This document shows, in pieces, positions 39,401-52,284 of a DNA stretch of 64,000 nucleotides (position 1 is the stretch's first letter; each line of letters opens with the position of its first letter). Both the position numbers and the translations under genes were made by a program. Source of the DNA: Undaria pinnatifida. Lineage: Eukaryota; Sar; Phaeophyceae; Laminariales; Alariaceae. The stretch spans positions 17,969,476 to 18,033,475 of the forward strand of contig JABAKD010000025.1 of the NCBI GenBank assembly GCA_012845835.1, written 5' to 3'. The notes beneath the pieces were generated by a model, which searched no databases, had not been told where the DNA came from, and was given only the letters and a program-made list of their open reading frames with translations.

Positions 39401-40260
39401 AGCTCGCCACACAACAAAAGGGGGACAGATCCTGCCCTGCTCTGCTTTCCTGCTGCTGCTGTTGCTGCTACTGCTGCTTTACGACTGTCTCTAGCTAGCT
39501 GATTGCTGCTCGACTGTGGTGCGCTGCGCGCGCGTGTGTTCTGCGCTTACCAGGATACCAGGCAGACTCGTATACACACTATAATCTACTGTGATTGGGG
39601 GACTCCCAACAGCGCCGGTATGTGCCACCCTAAAATACGGGCACTATTCAGGACACTGGCACGATTGGAAATAGAGCTGGCACACATAGTTACTATATAG
39701 AGTTCCTGTCGTACCAAGCTTCTCGGCATTGTAGAGAGCGGTGGCACTATTCAACCGGCACTATAGAGAGCCCTTAATTTGTCAGCAATAACAGCCAACG
39801 TATACACACCTTCACGCAAAACTCGATCTTAGCACAACGCCAGACAACACCAGAACAAAATAACACGGGGGGAGGGGGAAAGGTCCTGCTCTGCTTCGCT
39901 TTGCTCTGCTCTGTTCTTCTCCGCTTTGCCTGCCTGCCTGCTGCTACTGCTGCTCTACTATTATGCGCGTGTATTTGCAACTCTATCTGTTGCTCTGATG
40001 TGGTCTGTGTGTGTGCGGTTTATGTATCTTCTCTGTGCGCGGTATTTCATCATCTATTCGTCTTACTCTATCTACATGGGGCTCCCAATAATGCCGGTGT
40101 GCGCCAGCTCATTATACCGGCTCTAAGTAGCACACCGGCATTATTGCCATGCATAGCTACTATCGTTGAAAGTTGTAGTCGTGCCTAGCGATTTACCAGC
40201 ATTATCGAGAGTAGTGGTACTATTCAACAGGCACTATACCTACTATTGGATGAGTACGTA
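39400..40260 (+). repeat. Diverged tandem duplication, unit about 430 bp
   Basis: The first unit (39410-39760) and second unit (39840-40260) share, in order, AACAAAA..GGGGGA..GATCCTGC, CTGCTGCTGTTGCTGCTAC, GGG.CTCCCAA.A.GCCGG and a GGCACTAT/CAACCGGCACTAT end. No ORF is conserved between them. Confidence 0.55.
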
Positions 40261-40391
40261 TTACTTGTCGATGCTTGGCCGTATAAGAGTTGCCATCTTT
40301 GTAACGTTTATTTTTTCCTTTTCGTTATGTCTATGGCTTTCCAAGGATATGCCAGCTACCGCTGGGATGCGCATACAACTGAGTTAAATTG

Positions 40392-40478
40392 ACGCGCAAT
40401 ATGCATGGAAATGAAAAAAACGTGGAAGCGTGGTGAGCTTGAGCTGTATTTCCCCCCATCCGCCGGAGGATAAAACGC
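40392..40478 (+). repeat. Short A-tailed retroposon (family S3), copy 3
   Basis: AACGTGGAAGCGTGGTGAGC and CCATCCGCCGGAGGATAAAA, without a long tail. Confidence 0.6.
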
Positions 40479-40499
40479 AAAAGATGAAAAAAAACAAAA

Positions 40500-42289
40500 A
40501 CCCTCCGCTCTCGGCAGGTATGCATTTTTTGCTGCTGTATGCAGATGTATGACATGATAGCTATACGACTATGTTCACGCTCCATTGGCGAAAACGCTCC
40601 GAGTGCTTTGTCGTAGCTTTTTAATTTCTTCGCACTCTTTCGCTGCTGCTGCTGTGGGGTGCATGTAGCAGGAACTAAGTGTGCTACGCTACTCTGCTTG
40701 GTGCTTTTTATTGCCTTCGTCAGCTGCTCTTCTTCTACTCACAGTTTTGGCGAGCTGTGTAACCACCGATATTTTACAGAGGCCACCAGGTAACCGTGTC
40801 TTACACAACCAAATACAAAATATATACGTACACGTGTAGACTAATCAGTCAGGTTGATTTGGGCCTTCCTATTTGTTGCGTCGCCCTCGATATTCAAAAT
40901 TACAACACGACTCCCAAGGGAAATCTAGTACTCTTCTACAAACTTCTACCAGACGTAGTGGAGCTTTAACACTGCTGCAGTAGCGGCTGCAACCCAAGTA
41001 CACTGCAGTATTATAATTAATGGAGCCGATATTTCAACACAAGACAAACGTTTCGGGGCATTTGCGGGCACGAAATACCTTGCTCTCTCAGTGATTGACA
41101 GAATGATTGCTCGATCGCCCCCAGTTTCTGTGGGAGCAGTGCTCGCTTGAGGAGCGGCCACGGCAGCTGCCACTATCTCGCGCGGTGCCCGACTCGTGGG
41201 AGGGCTCCGGGCAGCCGACCCTATATATCACGGACAGGGACAAGGCGTGGGGTACAGGTAGGAACGTGCGCTGTGAACGAACATGGTATTGCGACCAATA
41301 ATACCACGCGGAGTGCGGTGATGTTAGAGCTCGCAGCAGAGCACTAGCATGTAGCATGCATTTAAACGTAGCATGCTGCTGGGGGTGTGTGTTCAAAGTC
41401 CTTGTACTTCGGTTGGGACTCTTGAGACCAATGAAGAGAATATCAGCATGGACTCCTTCGTGTGGCCGATGCCGTGATGTATTTTGTTCTCTTGATCATT
41501 TCCCCCCTTTGAAACTGGTACAGTACCAGATATCATATACCAGATGTCGGGTAGAAGTTAAAAGTGCGCGTCTGCGGTACATAGTCGGCACATACCGTAA
41601 CGCCCGCATGATTGGTGCGTAACGCGTACCTGGTTCATACCTAGATTATACTGAAGTAGTTGGTATCTCTGGTACGTCCGCGAGAGGGCACTGCTCGGAA
41701 GCACAAGGCTTTCCTTTGGCCGCTTTTTGCTCTCTGGGTCTACAGATAATTTCAGCGCTCGGCATGACCTTCAACACGCACCACACAGAATGAACACAGC
41801 AGTACCAGTGTACCTTCAACACGAACCACAAAATCACTGCCAACTGCCAACGCTTCACCCGCACCTACCAATGGTATACTACTGGTACTGCTGTGTTCAT
41901 ATGCGTCGTATAATACTAGTACGCAGAATCAAAAGGACGAAGCAGGGCAGTGTGGCAAGAGGCAAGTATCAACTTGTCGGACTGCTGTCAGATGTACAAA
42001 CATGACCAACCACTACCTGGTACTGCTGTAGACTACTGAAGCTCGTATGCTATCGTGCCAGGTATATAAGTTGTATGGTGTTACATGATTAGTAATAGCT
42101 GATGATACAAGCACCTGGTACTCACGAAGACGACTGGGACAATAAAACTACCAGCCAGCACCAGCGCGACGGACAAGACCGCTTTACCTCCTAGGGTGGT
42201 AGATGCCAGCGAGGGTACTCGGATAGACGTGTTGACCACAAACGCACATGCAGGTTCAATAAACCCCACCAGGAAGGCGGCAACCACAC
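40500..42289. other. No gene recognised
   Basis: Contains a few CTG-rich tracts and TACCTGGTA words. A minus-strand piece at 41646-41765 (KAAKGKPCASEQCPLADVP) is open in all three frames, so it cannot be assigned; it might be a downstream exon of the 42290-42598 gene. Confidence 0.4.
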
Positions 42290-42598
42290 CTGGGACAAGT
42301 GCTCTGGGACAAGACGGGAGATTGCGCGATTGCGGGTGGAGGGCGATATCATGAGAATCGGCACCTACATTGATGTTCAAGACGTGACATGTTTCATCGT
42401 TAACCCCAGCAATCCCTACGCAAGTCATTACCTGGGTCGTGAATTCATCACACAGTGCCACGCCTGCACTAGTTATAGCAACAGGACAATTGATGTCTTC
42501 CGCGACCACCTTGGCCACTCGGGTGGCGATTTTTGCTGGAATTATGGATGTATCGGGCTCCCGTACCGAGCCATCTTTTAGTAATTTGATTGCGCGGG
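42290..42598 (-). CDS. Unrecognised gene, two internal exons
   Basis: Exon 42598-42432 begins after a CTTAG acceptor and ends at CAG|GTAATG (AIKLLKDGSVREPDTSII, AKIATRVAKVVAEDINCPVA, ITSAGVALCDEFTTQ). Exon 42364-42290 follows in the same phase (VPILMISPSTRNRAISRLVP, EHLSQ|GTGTGG). Both have good splice sites and strongly protein-like sequence, but I do not recognise the family. Start and end exons are not identified. A competing reading puts a hydrophobic frame across 42310-42121 (VPGVVAAFLVGFIEPACAFV). Confidence 0.45.
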
Positions 42599-43534
42599 CT
42601 AAGCCCGCTAAATTTGTGTGGAAACCCCTACTACCATCATGTGTGAGGAAGGAGGAAGTGGCCGCCCCCAGGGGGAATTTTTTGTAAGGATCCAGCGATA
42701 TGATTGGCTTATACGCAGCAAATTCAACAAATGAAACACGAGTTTTGTAAGGATTTTGTAAGACCTACTATTAAGGATATACAATTACGATTTGCGATGA
42801 TTGCACCGAGCTTCGCGCTTTGATCGCGCCGCGTCTCTCCGGGAGAGAAGAGAGACCGCAAGCGGGACCGCGCGCAGCGCGGGCACCAGGCAACCGGCAC
42901 CACAGCCGGCTCCTCAGCACCATGCTGGTGTGGCGGCTATGTACGCTTTAGTATGTCTAATTGCGGTTCTCCTAGCCTACGACCACCAGGCTTGTTTCCG
43001 TGGTCTCGAGTCAAGGAGCCTGCCTCCCTGTAGCAGCGGTTGTAGTGTGACTAGTTTTGTTTCTTGGAGCCTGCCATGTATGTGTCGATGCGACGAGGTG
43101 GGTAGTGATGGCGGAGGCAGCGGTGTGGGCATTGGAGGCAGCAGCGGCGGAGGTCGTGACGGTGGAGGCAGCGATGGAAGTAGCGGTGAAGGCAGCGGTG
43201 ATGGATCCGCTCGGGAGAACGAACCACAACAAAGTGCAGCTTCATCTACTTGACAGCATCGAACCAGGGCATCGTCGATTCATCGAGATCACGAGCACCA
43301 TTCTGCCAAAGCCAGCAGAAAGCACTTCAAGGGGGGGAGCGAGCGGATGGGGTAGTTCCCTTACAGCCCTATACCTACGCTACACAAGGCCGGATGTGAG
43401 TGGTTCTATCGTAGACTTCTGTTTGTTACCTGCTGCTGTACTCCTGCTGTACTCTTATACCTGGTGGCTGGTACCATGGTCAAGCAGTATAGGATACCAG
43501 ATAAGAACCATACATACCTGGTACCTGCGGTAGG

Positions 43535-44260
43535 CTGGCTTCCTTATTTGTGAGGGGATACGTTCTACACTGACTTCAGTACAACAGCTCCCGAGCTTCT
43601 TATTTCCCTGAAAATATCAACTTGGCTTTCTTATTACTGCACCTTTAATATTACAGGTAGGTGTCTTGTACGCCTGTAGTACTGCTGTACCAGGTATATC
43701 ATAAGGCACGGAAATACTGACCTACAGAAGTAGGTTGGCTTTCGTATTTGGCAGAGGGTTTGTTCTCACAGGTAACTTCAGTATATTGACCAACGAGTTT
43801 CTTATTCCGGTAGCTAAATATCACCCTGGCTTTCTTATTACCAGGTTTATTTTTACGTGCCCTGTACTGCTGTACATCAGCAGTCGGTCTGCGGCAATGT
43901 TATTTGGATACGAGGTACGAGTCGTACTAGGTCATTGTAGGCTACTGCTCCTGCTGCTTGTGCGCTGCTGGTTGTACTCGAACCTACCAGGTACCAGGTA
44001 TCATAGCTCTGAGCATGCGATACCTGGTACCTGGTACGTAGTATATACCATACCTGGCCTCTGATTGATCGCGTGCCAGATACCAGATGCAGCACGTAGT
44101 ACAGGACATCTAAAAGATACCAGGTACATAAATAGTGACCTAGGCTGGCTTTCTTATTTGGGAGAGGGTGCACACTACCTTATTGTACATTAACTTCAGT
44201 ATAACGTATCCCGAGTTTCTTATTTTCGTGTAAATAACAGCCTGGCTAATTATCCCATCT
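43535..44260 (+). repeat. Irregular tandem repeat, 3 units
   Basis: Each unit reads TAGG.TGGCTT.C.TATTTG..AGAGGGT, ACTTCAGTA, GAGTTTCTTATT and CTGGCTTTCTTATTA, starting near 43535, 43730 and 44145. A fourth, partial copy is at 48828-48920 and an inverted one lies near 48640-48680. The spacers are packed with TACCAGGTA words. Confidence 0.65.
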
Positions 44261-44466
44261 GTTTTGAAGCTATTGCTTCTGCTGAAGCTTGTTTGCTGTC
44301 GCAGCTTGTACACTCGTACACGTGATGTATAGCTCTGAGCATATGATGACTGGTACATGATAACTGGCACCTGGTACAACTGTGGCGGTCGTGTTTTCTT
44401 GGTTCGGCAGTTCGCAGCTGGCACTAGGCGTATTCAATTCGAAAATTCTCGCTTGCGTTTCCCAAG

Positions 44467-47400
44467 GTGAAAAACCAGCGTGATTTGGTAGCAGGACATG
44501 ATGGTAGACTTGGCGTCAACACCAGGTCAGACGCGACGTATTTGGATGAGGTCAAAGCCGCGAACACTGTGGACGCGCTGACTCACGCGAAAGCTTGTTG
44601 GGTGCAAACGCCATCTTTTTCGCTGGCGGGTATAGTGTTTAGTTTGCTTGGGAAAGAGTTGCCCACGTACCCGACCTCCCGCTTGTCTCGCCGGAGTTCT
44701 CCCCTCAACGCCCAACGGGTGATACTACTCTAGTTAGCTATGCGCGTGTCCTATTAACGCTCGTTGAACTTTGTTGCCAGCTTGATTGTTGGCGCCATTC
44801 TCTTGAATCTGCTGATAGATGGAATGTTGATGATGCCTGCCTTTTAAAATCCTTATGGTGCCGTCACGGGTAGAGTATGCCTGCCTGGATGCTTACGCGT
44901 CCGTTCTCGTTTACGTGGAGATCGAGATATTGAAGGATCCCATACGCGGCCCGGTTCCGACCGTTTTGCCGCCGGGAACACAGATGCGATTGGGATGTTT
45001 TGTAATATATTCATCGAGACCTTATTTCTTGTACCATCTAAACCAACAACATGCACTGCACATCCGCATCACAAGCGGCTAAACCTGGCAACATCCCCCA
45101 AACCTGGTCTATTTTACGATGGAACTCTAGGTGCGACTCCACAGCAACAACCATGCCAGTTGTGTTGGTGTTGGGAACGTACAGGGCCATGAGACTACCG
45201 CTGGATCCTTGCTTCGTTGGCGTCCTCAATGACGTCAATCTGGCGGCCAGAAGGGCATCGTAGTCAAAGTGAGCGACGCGGTCAAGCCTGCTACGTACGC
45301 AGCACACAAGGAGGCACCTTTCTTCGCGGGTGTGAGTCGTGTGACGATGAAAGAAATCTGCGGCGGCGGTGACAGGCTTGTTCTGTGGGACGTTACCCAT
45401 GTTCACCTTGCGGCCGATTGGACACCCCCCCCTGCGACACCAGCACCGTCGCCGAACCCGAATGCAAGTGCCGCTTACAACGATGACCCCGACTTCTTCG
45501 CCACCGAAGCACCTTTCCACGTGGTGGGCTCGCTAGGTAAGGCCTTACACCGTCCTTGGAAGAAATTGAGCTGAGTTGTCTGACGCCCTGCCCGCATTGG
45601 CGTTTCTCATTCTCTTGCTGACGTTTGTATTATTCGTCAAACACACCAAACTTTTTCGTTTTTTTTCTTTTTTTTAGATGATGCGGACTCGGACGAGGGC
45701 GAAGAGGACGGTGGCGACGGGTATGACTTTGATGCTGGTCACGACCGCGCTTGCGACCTAGGAGCCGGAGACGAGATCGGTGGCAATGTCGACCAGGACG
45801 ACGTGAGTGCTGTAGAGGTGGCAAATATGTTTTGTTTGTTTCTGAAATCTGCTCGGCGTCAATGTGCGCTTTAAATACGTTTTTTTCCGTTCGAGTGTTC
45901 TGAATTCATGTTGATTGTTGCCCAACTGTATCAGGGGGTGGCCCACACATGCTCAAGGTTCGCCTGGATACCTTTCACGCGCTTCCACGTATCTCGCGCC
46001 TAGTGAAGAAGAGTCACGGCGCCTTCAAGCCCTCCATGGCTTGGTTGAGAGATGCTTGCTATATCGTTAATCTGGAAGACATCAAGGAGGCAAGTGGTTT
46101 TGACGTCACTTGTGTCGTTGTTCGGATCAGTGATATGGAGAGACTGTAGCTGTCGTCGAAAACAATGCCTGTACTGGGTAATGTGTCGTGGCCATTACGC
46201 TCCTGCCGATCTCGCTTCCAACCGCAGGTAGAAAGTGCTCTTCAAGCGCGAAAAATGGCATCGGAATAGGTGGCAGAGTATATAGAGATGAACTGGACGT
46301 GTTTCTTGCGGAATTGTCGGCGGTTGGTGCCCGAGCGGACACGATTGTTGACTCGCTTTGGTTCAGTGGTTGATCGGTTCTGCGACGTGATATATGCGAA
46401 ATCGGGATAAAATCACCTGCGCCCGAAAGCCCTGGAGGTCGTGAAGCTGCTCCGCAAGCACATCGAAGCTTGTTGTCTAAGCAAACCTGACGGCGTGCCG
46501 CTGTACTACGCAAAAGGGAAAAGTGAAGCGGATCACCACTCGTCGCTGTGTCAGAGGTACCAGCAGTACAGGGGCTTGGTGTGTGTTTTGCGTGACTTTC
46601 CTATCACTAGCAAGCACAGCAACGATTTCCACCCATAACATTGGCCTCACGGCATAACCCGATGCTCATAGTTTTTGCCGTTAAGTATACCTCACGGTTT
46701 CGTTTGTTGCAGTGTTTGTAGCATGTTGAGTTTTTTCCTAAGCTTGGTGGTCAACCAGGTAATTCGTGTTATGATGGACCTGACGTACACCTGTTCAATA
46801 TGTTTTCCGCCCGCTGTAACTGTTCTTTTTTAAAGGATTTTCATCGTTACCTCCGCAGGCTACTATTGCGCTTCTCCTGCGCTGGCCCACTCGATTCTGC
46901 TGGAGTTCAATTATCGCTGGAATATTGGGATGGCTGTGAAGAACCGCGGACTGCCGAAGTAGATTGGAGTGTGCTACGAACAGTTTGAGTTTGATATTAT
47001 CTAAAGCGACTCGGCCAGCTGGTCACCGGATAGCCCGATGTTTCCTGGGTGGGTCCCTGCCCTTGACGTGGCAGACACTGGTGAAAGAAGCGACCTTTCT
47101 CAGAGATTGTGGGGACCTGATGCTGGGGGTGAGGGGCCGGTTGATCTTGTCGACCTCCCAACAACTTCAGAATCACTATTTGATGAAATCAAAGGGCACG
47201 CCAACGTTTAGTATACGAGGATCTCTATCAGTCAACGGCATGCTGCATTGCGTGCTAGGTTGAGGGAAGCTGACGGGGGCGCGATGACTGCGGGTGTTGT
47301 CGGTAGCGCTGTTTCCCCTCCTGTTTCACGGAGTTGGTATGGGGCAGGTATTGTCGGCGTTTGTGGCGGCAGTAAAAGGGGGGGCGCAGCGGCAGGTGCA

Positions 47401-47690
47401 GGCGTGTCGGCGTCAGCTGCAGAGATGTTGGAGTTTAGCGGCGGCGGGGATGAGGCTGGGTAGTTTGGCGCCGCCCACCGACGCCCAAGAAGCCCAAGGG
47501 CCCACTCCGGGGCCCTCAGATTTTCTTTCACCGCGGCCACAGTCGACAAGAAGGCGCGTACCAGGAGGCTCACCCTGCCCCGCGTGGGAGGGAGGGGCGG
47601 CCCCAATGCGATGTGTCGCGAGAAAACCACCGGCCCGAGGCCCGCAGACCTGGGAAACTAAATCAGACGAAATGCGGTGGTGGTCGTGAT
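44467..47690 (+). pseudogene. Decayed transposon-associated gene with RNase D/WRN-type 3'-5' exonuclease domain
   Basis: Protein-like pieces in order on the plus strand: 44467-44733 (LDEVKAANTVDALTHAKACW, LAGIVFSLLGKELP), 44855-44990 (VEYACLDAYASVLVY, the Y..xD motif of DEDDy exonucleases), 45269-45536, an acidic exon 45680-45801 (DSDEGEEDGGDGYDFDAGHD), 45949-46090 (LKVRLDTFHALPRISRLVKK, DACYIVNLEDIKE), 46290-46405 (EYIEMNWTCFLRNCRRLVPE), 46438-46580 (VKLLRKHIEACCLSKPDGVP, YYAKGKSEAD), and 46862-47463 (YYCASPALAHSILLEFNYRW, NIGMAVKNRGLPK), the last broken by in-frame stops at 46960, 47002 and 47208. Multi-copy exonuclease-containing proteins of this layout occur in fungi and algae with transposon-like spread; that link is from memory of the family and unverified. 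Confidence 0.6.
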
Positions 47691-47699
47691 GTGAATGTG

Positions 47700-49110
47700 A
47701 AAAGTGCACCGTAGGGTCTACGCCCCTGATCGTCGCTTTATACTCCGGCCCATCTTGGTGTGGTAGGTTAGCGTCTGCAGTGTCGGGTCGAGTTTGCGTT
47801 TTGTTAATTCCCAGAGAATAAAGACCGTACGAGTTTATTATGTTTTTACTTCGTTTGCGAGCCGGCCGTTTCGTTTTGTGTGGCCCTGGGATTGATTGTC
47901 TGTTTCATCTCGGGGGGGGGGGGGGGGGGAGTCAACAGCGATACTATTATACCACCGTCGTCGACAAAATCGTGACGCACAGTTGTTTTGTTTTTCCATT
48001 CCCATGTTTTCCTTTTTGCCATCCCTGGGGAGAGGGAAAGAAGAGGGGGGGGGGGTTACCTGGTACCTACTCGAAGCTATTCCCCACCCCCTGTTATTTC
48101 TCATGCTTCGCCGGGCATGATGGGGGTGCTAGATGTCACCGGGCGGCAAGAATGGTTCAGTGCTAAACATACACCATACAAGAGTGTCTATATTGGAAGA
48201 ACGAAGATTTTTCAAAAGCATCGCCAATCATTTGGTTGAACTGGAGTTATACATGGGTCCTATTTTTTGTGGTGTTCGTGTCGTCTATTTTGGCGGAACC
48301 ACCCGCATCGCTTCCCAGTCGAATATTGCCACCGAAAGCCCTACTTCATTCATTCGATACACACCAAGGAGTTCAATGCAAAATAAACACGTTGTATAGC
48401 AACGACAACATTTGTATCACAAACGCATGGCAAAATCACTGCTTTGCGGCTGGTTGATGCTTGCCGTTGTACCAGGTACATATTATGTGATACAGCAGCA
48501 CTACTTGTTGCAGTAGTAGTGCACAACATAAATAAAAAAAAACGAACAGGGATATAGGAAAGCAAGGCTGATACCTTACCAGGAAAGGAAGACAATTGAG
48601 AGGCGCTGTGCTGAAGATAGTGTGTAGAACTCACCTTTTCTCAAATAAGAAATTCAGCCTCGGCCAGAATCATCCCGATTTCTTCCTTTTTTTCCTATTA
48701 TTATTTCGTTTCTACTACTACTGCTGCTGTATGAACAGCCTAGAATAATCTATCTGCACTACACCTACTTGTACAAGTATCAGGCACCTATTTGATAGCG
48801 AGAAACAGGAATCCTGGTCGTGGCTTCGGGTTTCTTATTTGGGAGAGGGTGTCATCTGCACTAACTTGAGCTTCCGGATTTCTTGTCTTCCTAGAAGTAT
48901 CAGCTTGCTATTCTTACGTCCCGTACTACTTTTAGAGTGTTGTGCCGCCGGTCCTCTGATAAGAAACCGAGGTTTTGTTGTTTTTTAGGCTGAATTTCGT
49001 ACCAGGTATTTTAATGAAAATGATGTGCCCCACACTAACTTCAGTATAAAATTTACCGAAGTTCTTATTTCTCCGCAAGAACCTTGCGTGAGCCCCGTTC
49101 TTATAAGAGG
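47700..49110. other. No gene; homopolymer tracts and repeat fragments
   Basis: G18 at 47912-47929 and G13 near 48041. The fragment of the 43.5-kb repeat family at 48828-48920 and an inverted relative to 49095 are present. No convincing exon. Confidence 0.5.
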
Positions 49111-51131
49111 GAGGCATGCGCGATTTTTTTTATGATGTTTTCCATGTTCCGAAACGCCTCCAATTTTTTTTCGCGCTTCGCGCGATTATTTTAATGCCTT
49201 ACAAAAGTGTCCCTATGTATAGGATCCGTGCCGAGGAAGTCGACAAAAATGTTGAACGAACAAATAAATGCTACTCGAGTTGTTTCCTTCTAAACTCGTT
49301 TTTCCACCACATTCTCTCCCACTAAACCTGACATATTTCCCAGATTATGTCAGGAACCCCGATGAGATACCCAGTATCCAATGCGACTTTTTCGGTATTG
49401 GAGTGACTTGCAATGATCCTATTTGCTCTCATCGTTCTTTTTAATTGGTTGAGTTTTACAGGTTCTTGAACGTGAGAAGATCCCTTTTTTTTCTTTTTCG
49501 GGGAGAGACGGTGGGAATCGAACCAGCGACCTCACTGTGTTCATACTCTCGCTTCACTTGTGATGGAAAAACGAGTTTAGAAGGAAATAACTCGAGTAGC
49601 ATTGATTTTTTTTTCAACTTTTTTAATCTACTTTCTCACAATGGCGTCGCAGACAGGATGTGAAATTATGAACAGACAGTAGTAGTAGTAGTGGGGTCGC
49701 TGGCTCGATTCTCACCGTCTTTCCAAGAAAAAAAAAAGGGGGATTTTCTCACGTTGTTCAAGAACCTGTAAAACTCAACCACTTAAAAACAACGATGAGA
49801 GCAATGTATAGGATCATTGCAAGTCACTCCAATCCAAATGTAAATGTTTGTGAGGAAGTAGACCAAAAATGTTGAACAACAAATAATGCTACTCGAGTTG
49901 TTTCCTTTTAAAAAAATCGTTTTCCCCCCACATTCTCCCCCACTAATTTATTAACCTGATATATATATATTTCCCAGATTATGTAGGGAACTCCGATGAG
50001 ATACTACTCGTATCCAGTAATATATTATTATTATTATTTATACAATGCGACTTCTTTGGTATTTATTGGAGTGACTTGCAATGATCCTATATGATACATA
50101 CATTGCTCTCATCGTTGTTTTTTTGAAGTGGTTGAGTTTTACAGGTTCTTGATTGAACGTGAAAAAATCTTTTTTTTCTTCTTTTTCTGGGAAAGACGGT
50201 GAGAATCGAACCAGCGACCTCACTGTTTATAATCTCATTTCACTTGTGGTGGAAAAACGAGTTTAGAAGGAAATAATTCGAGTAGCATTTATTTGTTGTT
50301 CAACATTGTTAGACTAAAAATTAATGTTGAACAAATAAATAAAATGCTACTCGTTCGAGTTGTTTCCTACTAAAAAACTCGTTTTCCCCCCACATTCTCC
50401 CTCACTAAACCTGACATATTTGCCAGATTATGTCAGGAACCGCGATGAGATACCCAGTAATATATCCAATCCGACTTTTTCGGTATTGGAGTGACTTGCA
50501 AGTATCCTATTATTATATGATACATTGCTCTCATCATTGTTTTGAAGTGGTTGAGTTTTATAGGTTCTTGAACGTGAGAAAATCCCTTTTTTTCTTTTTT
50601 TGGGAAAGGCGGTGAGAGTCGGACGAACGACCTCACTGTTCATAATTTCACTTCACTTGTGGTGGTGGAAAAACGAGTTTTAATTTAGAAGGAAATAACT
50701 CGAGTAGCATTTGTTGTTCAACGTTTTTAGTCTACTTCCTCACAATGGCGTCGCAGACAGGATGTGAGATTGTGAACAGCGACGTCGCTGGTTTGATTCT
50801 CACTGTCTTTCCCAGAAAAATAAGGAAAAAAAAGGGGGATTTTCTCACGACGTACGTTCAAGAATTGAACCTGTAAAACTCAACCATTTAAAAACAACGA
50901 TGAGAGCGATGCATAGGATCATTGCAAGTCACTCCAATCCAAATGTTTGTGAGGAAGTAGACTAAAAATGTTGAACAACAAACAAATGCTACTCGAGTTG
51001 TTTCCTTCTAAACTCGTTTTTCCCCCACATTCTCCCCCACTGAACCTGATATATTTCCCAGATTATGTAAGGAACTCCGATGAAATACCCAGTAGTAATA
51101 TATCCAATGCGACTTTTTCGGTATTGGAGTG
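49110..51131. repeat. Cluster of tRNA-related SINEs (family S2), alternating orientation
   Basis: Plus-oriented heads read CACAATGGCGTCGCAGACAG followed by a B-box-like GGTTCGATTCTC and CGTCTTTCC (about 49637-49725, 50740-50810). Minus-oriented copies show GAATCGAACCAGCGACCTCA (about 49515, 50200, 50615). The body after the head contains TTTTCTCACGTTCAAGAACC and TGTAAAACTCAACCA, then GATGAGAGCAATG and ATTGCAAGTCACTCC. About five copies are packed head-to-head and tail-to-tail. The rightmost is interrupted at 51131 by the copia element. Confidence 0.7.
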
Positions 51132-51927
51132 TATTCAGGTATAGTTGTTACACCCTTGACAGGTGGTCGCACAGGCGGGCACAGGCAGCAGCATGCTGCC
51201 ATGCTGTTGTTGGACAAAGATGATCCACCGATGATAAAAACCCCAGAAGAGTGATGTTTTGTAGAAGGGCCGCTTGCTGGGCAATCAAACTTAGAGAACA
51301 ATAGACATCTGAGTCTAGATGTGGTGGTGAGAGGAGTGAGAGAGGGTGGGGCACGCCCGCGCTCTCTCTCTCGTAGCTACGTACTCAGACCCCGCTCCTT
51401 CGTTTGCTACAACAATAGTACTTGAAGGACCCCGTGTACAAAAACAAACAAACAACAATGACAACTCGTCGGGGTTCTCAAAAGAACTGGTCGTAGTTAC
51501 GCCGCATTTTAGTCGAACCGTAACTTAACACACCGTGTTTTTCTATTGCTGCCTAAAACATCACCGATGCTACTACTGTTGTGCTCGGCTACTGCAACAC
51601 GCTATTGGCGACCCAGTGCTACCTACGTTGGCCGACCAATAGCGGTTAGCCGATCCCAGTTCTGGCCGGTCGTAGCTCGGGTAAACTTGCTTCTTGACTT
51701 GTCGCGATCCCGAAGCTACCGAGTGGTACTTCGTTACGTATCGTGACTGCTGCTTCCTGTTTACAGCAGTATTACAGTAGTGCTACGTACTGCTTCCCCC
51801 GGCTACAGCTACCTGCTCTCCTTTGCTATAGCAGTACTGGTGCTAACTATACTGCTGCCCCAGGCAACAGCAGTGGCGATGAACATTAATCAGAGATGTA
51901 GGTGTTCACGCCCTAATATCTTTAACA
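51132..51927 (-). repeat. 3' LTR of the copia element
   Basis: Near-identical to 57562-58352. The small differences seen include a few bases missing from the other copy near 51455 and 51851. Confidence 0.9.
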
Positions 51928-51940
51928 CTCCCCCTTAATG
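51928..51940 (-). promoter_or_regulatory. Polypurine tract of the copia element
   Basis: CTCCCCCTTAA on the plus strand, that is TTAAGGGGGAG on the element strand, directly upstream of the 3' LTR. Confidence 0.7.
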
Positions 51941-52284
51941 GAAATCGCACTGCTGTGGGCACTGAAGCACCAACTAATGTTGACCCTGTCGATTGTCGAT
52001 ACTCGTTTTAAGTGTCTACGAAGTCAAGTAAGCGAAAGCAAACTTCTAAACTATACTGGCTGTATCTCCAACATCTTCCCCATCATCAACTAAACGCCGT
52101 CGTAACTAGGGCTCTGCCCGGTAATCAAACGACCATCGACGTCGTGAAGCAGGGTCCAAACAAGCATACCGCACAGTAGAATGTATGTATTCCAAGACCG
52201 CTCATGGTCCTATAAATGTCAAACAAATGATGCCTACCGCCTTTGTCGCACCAGGAGCGCCTCCGTGCTGCTTCCAGATTGTCC

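Noticed and set aside
43011-43253. Gly/Ser- or Ala-rich ORFs on both strands
   Set aside because: Triplet-rich low-complexity DNA open in several frames, with no conserved segment.
49495-50640. tRNA genes suggested by GGTTCGAxTC motifs
   Set aside because: A- and B-box-like spacing is present but no cloverleaf closes, and the motif recurs with a common 3' body, so these are SINE heads.
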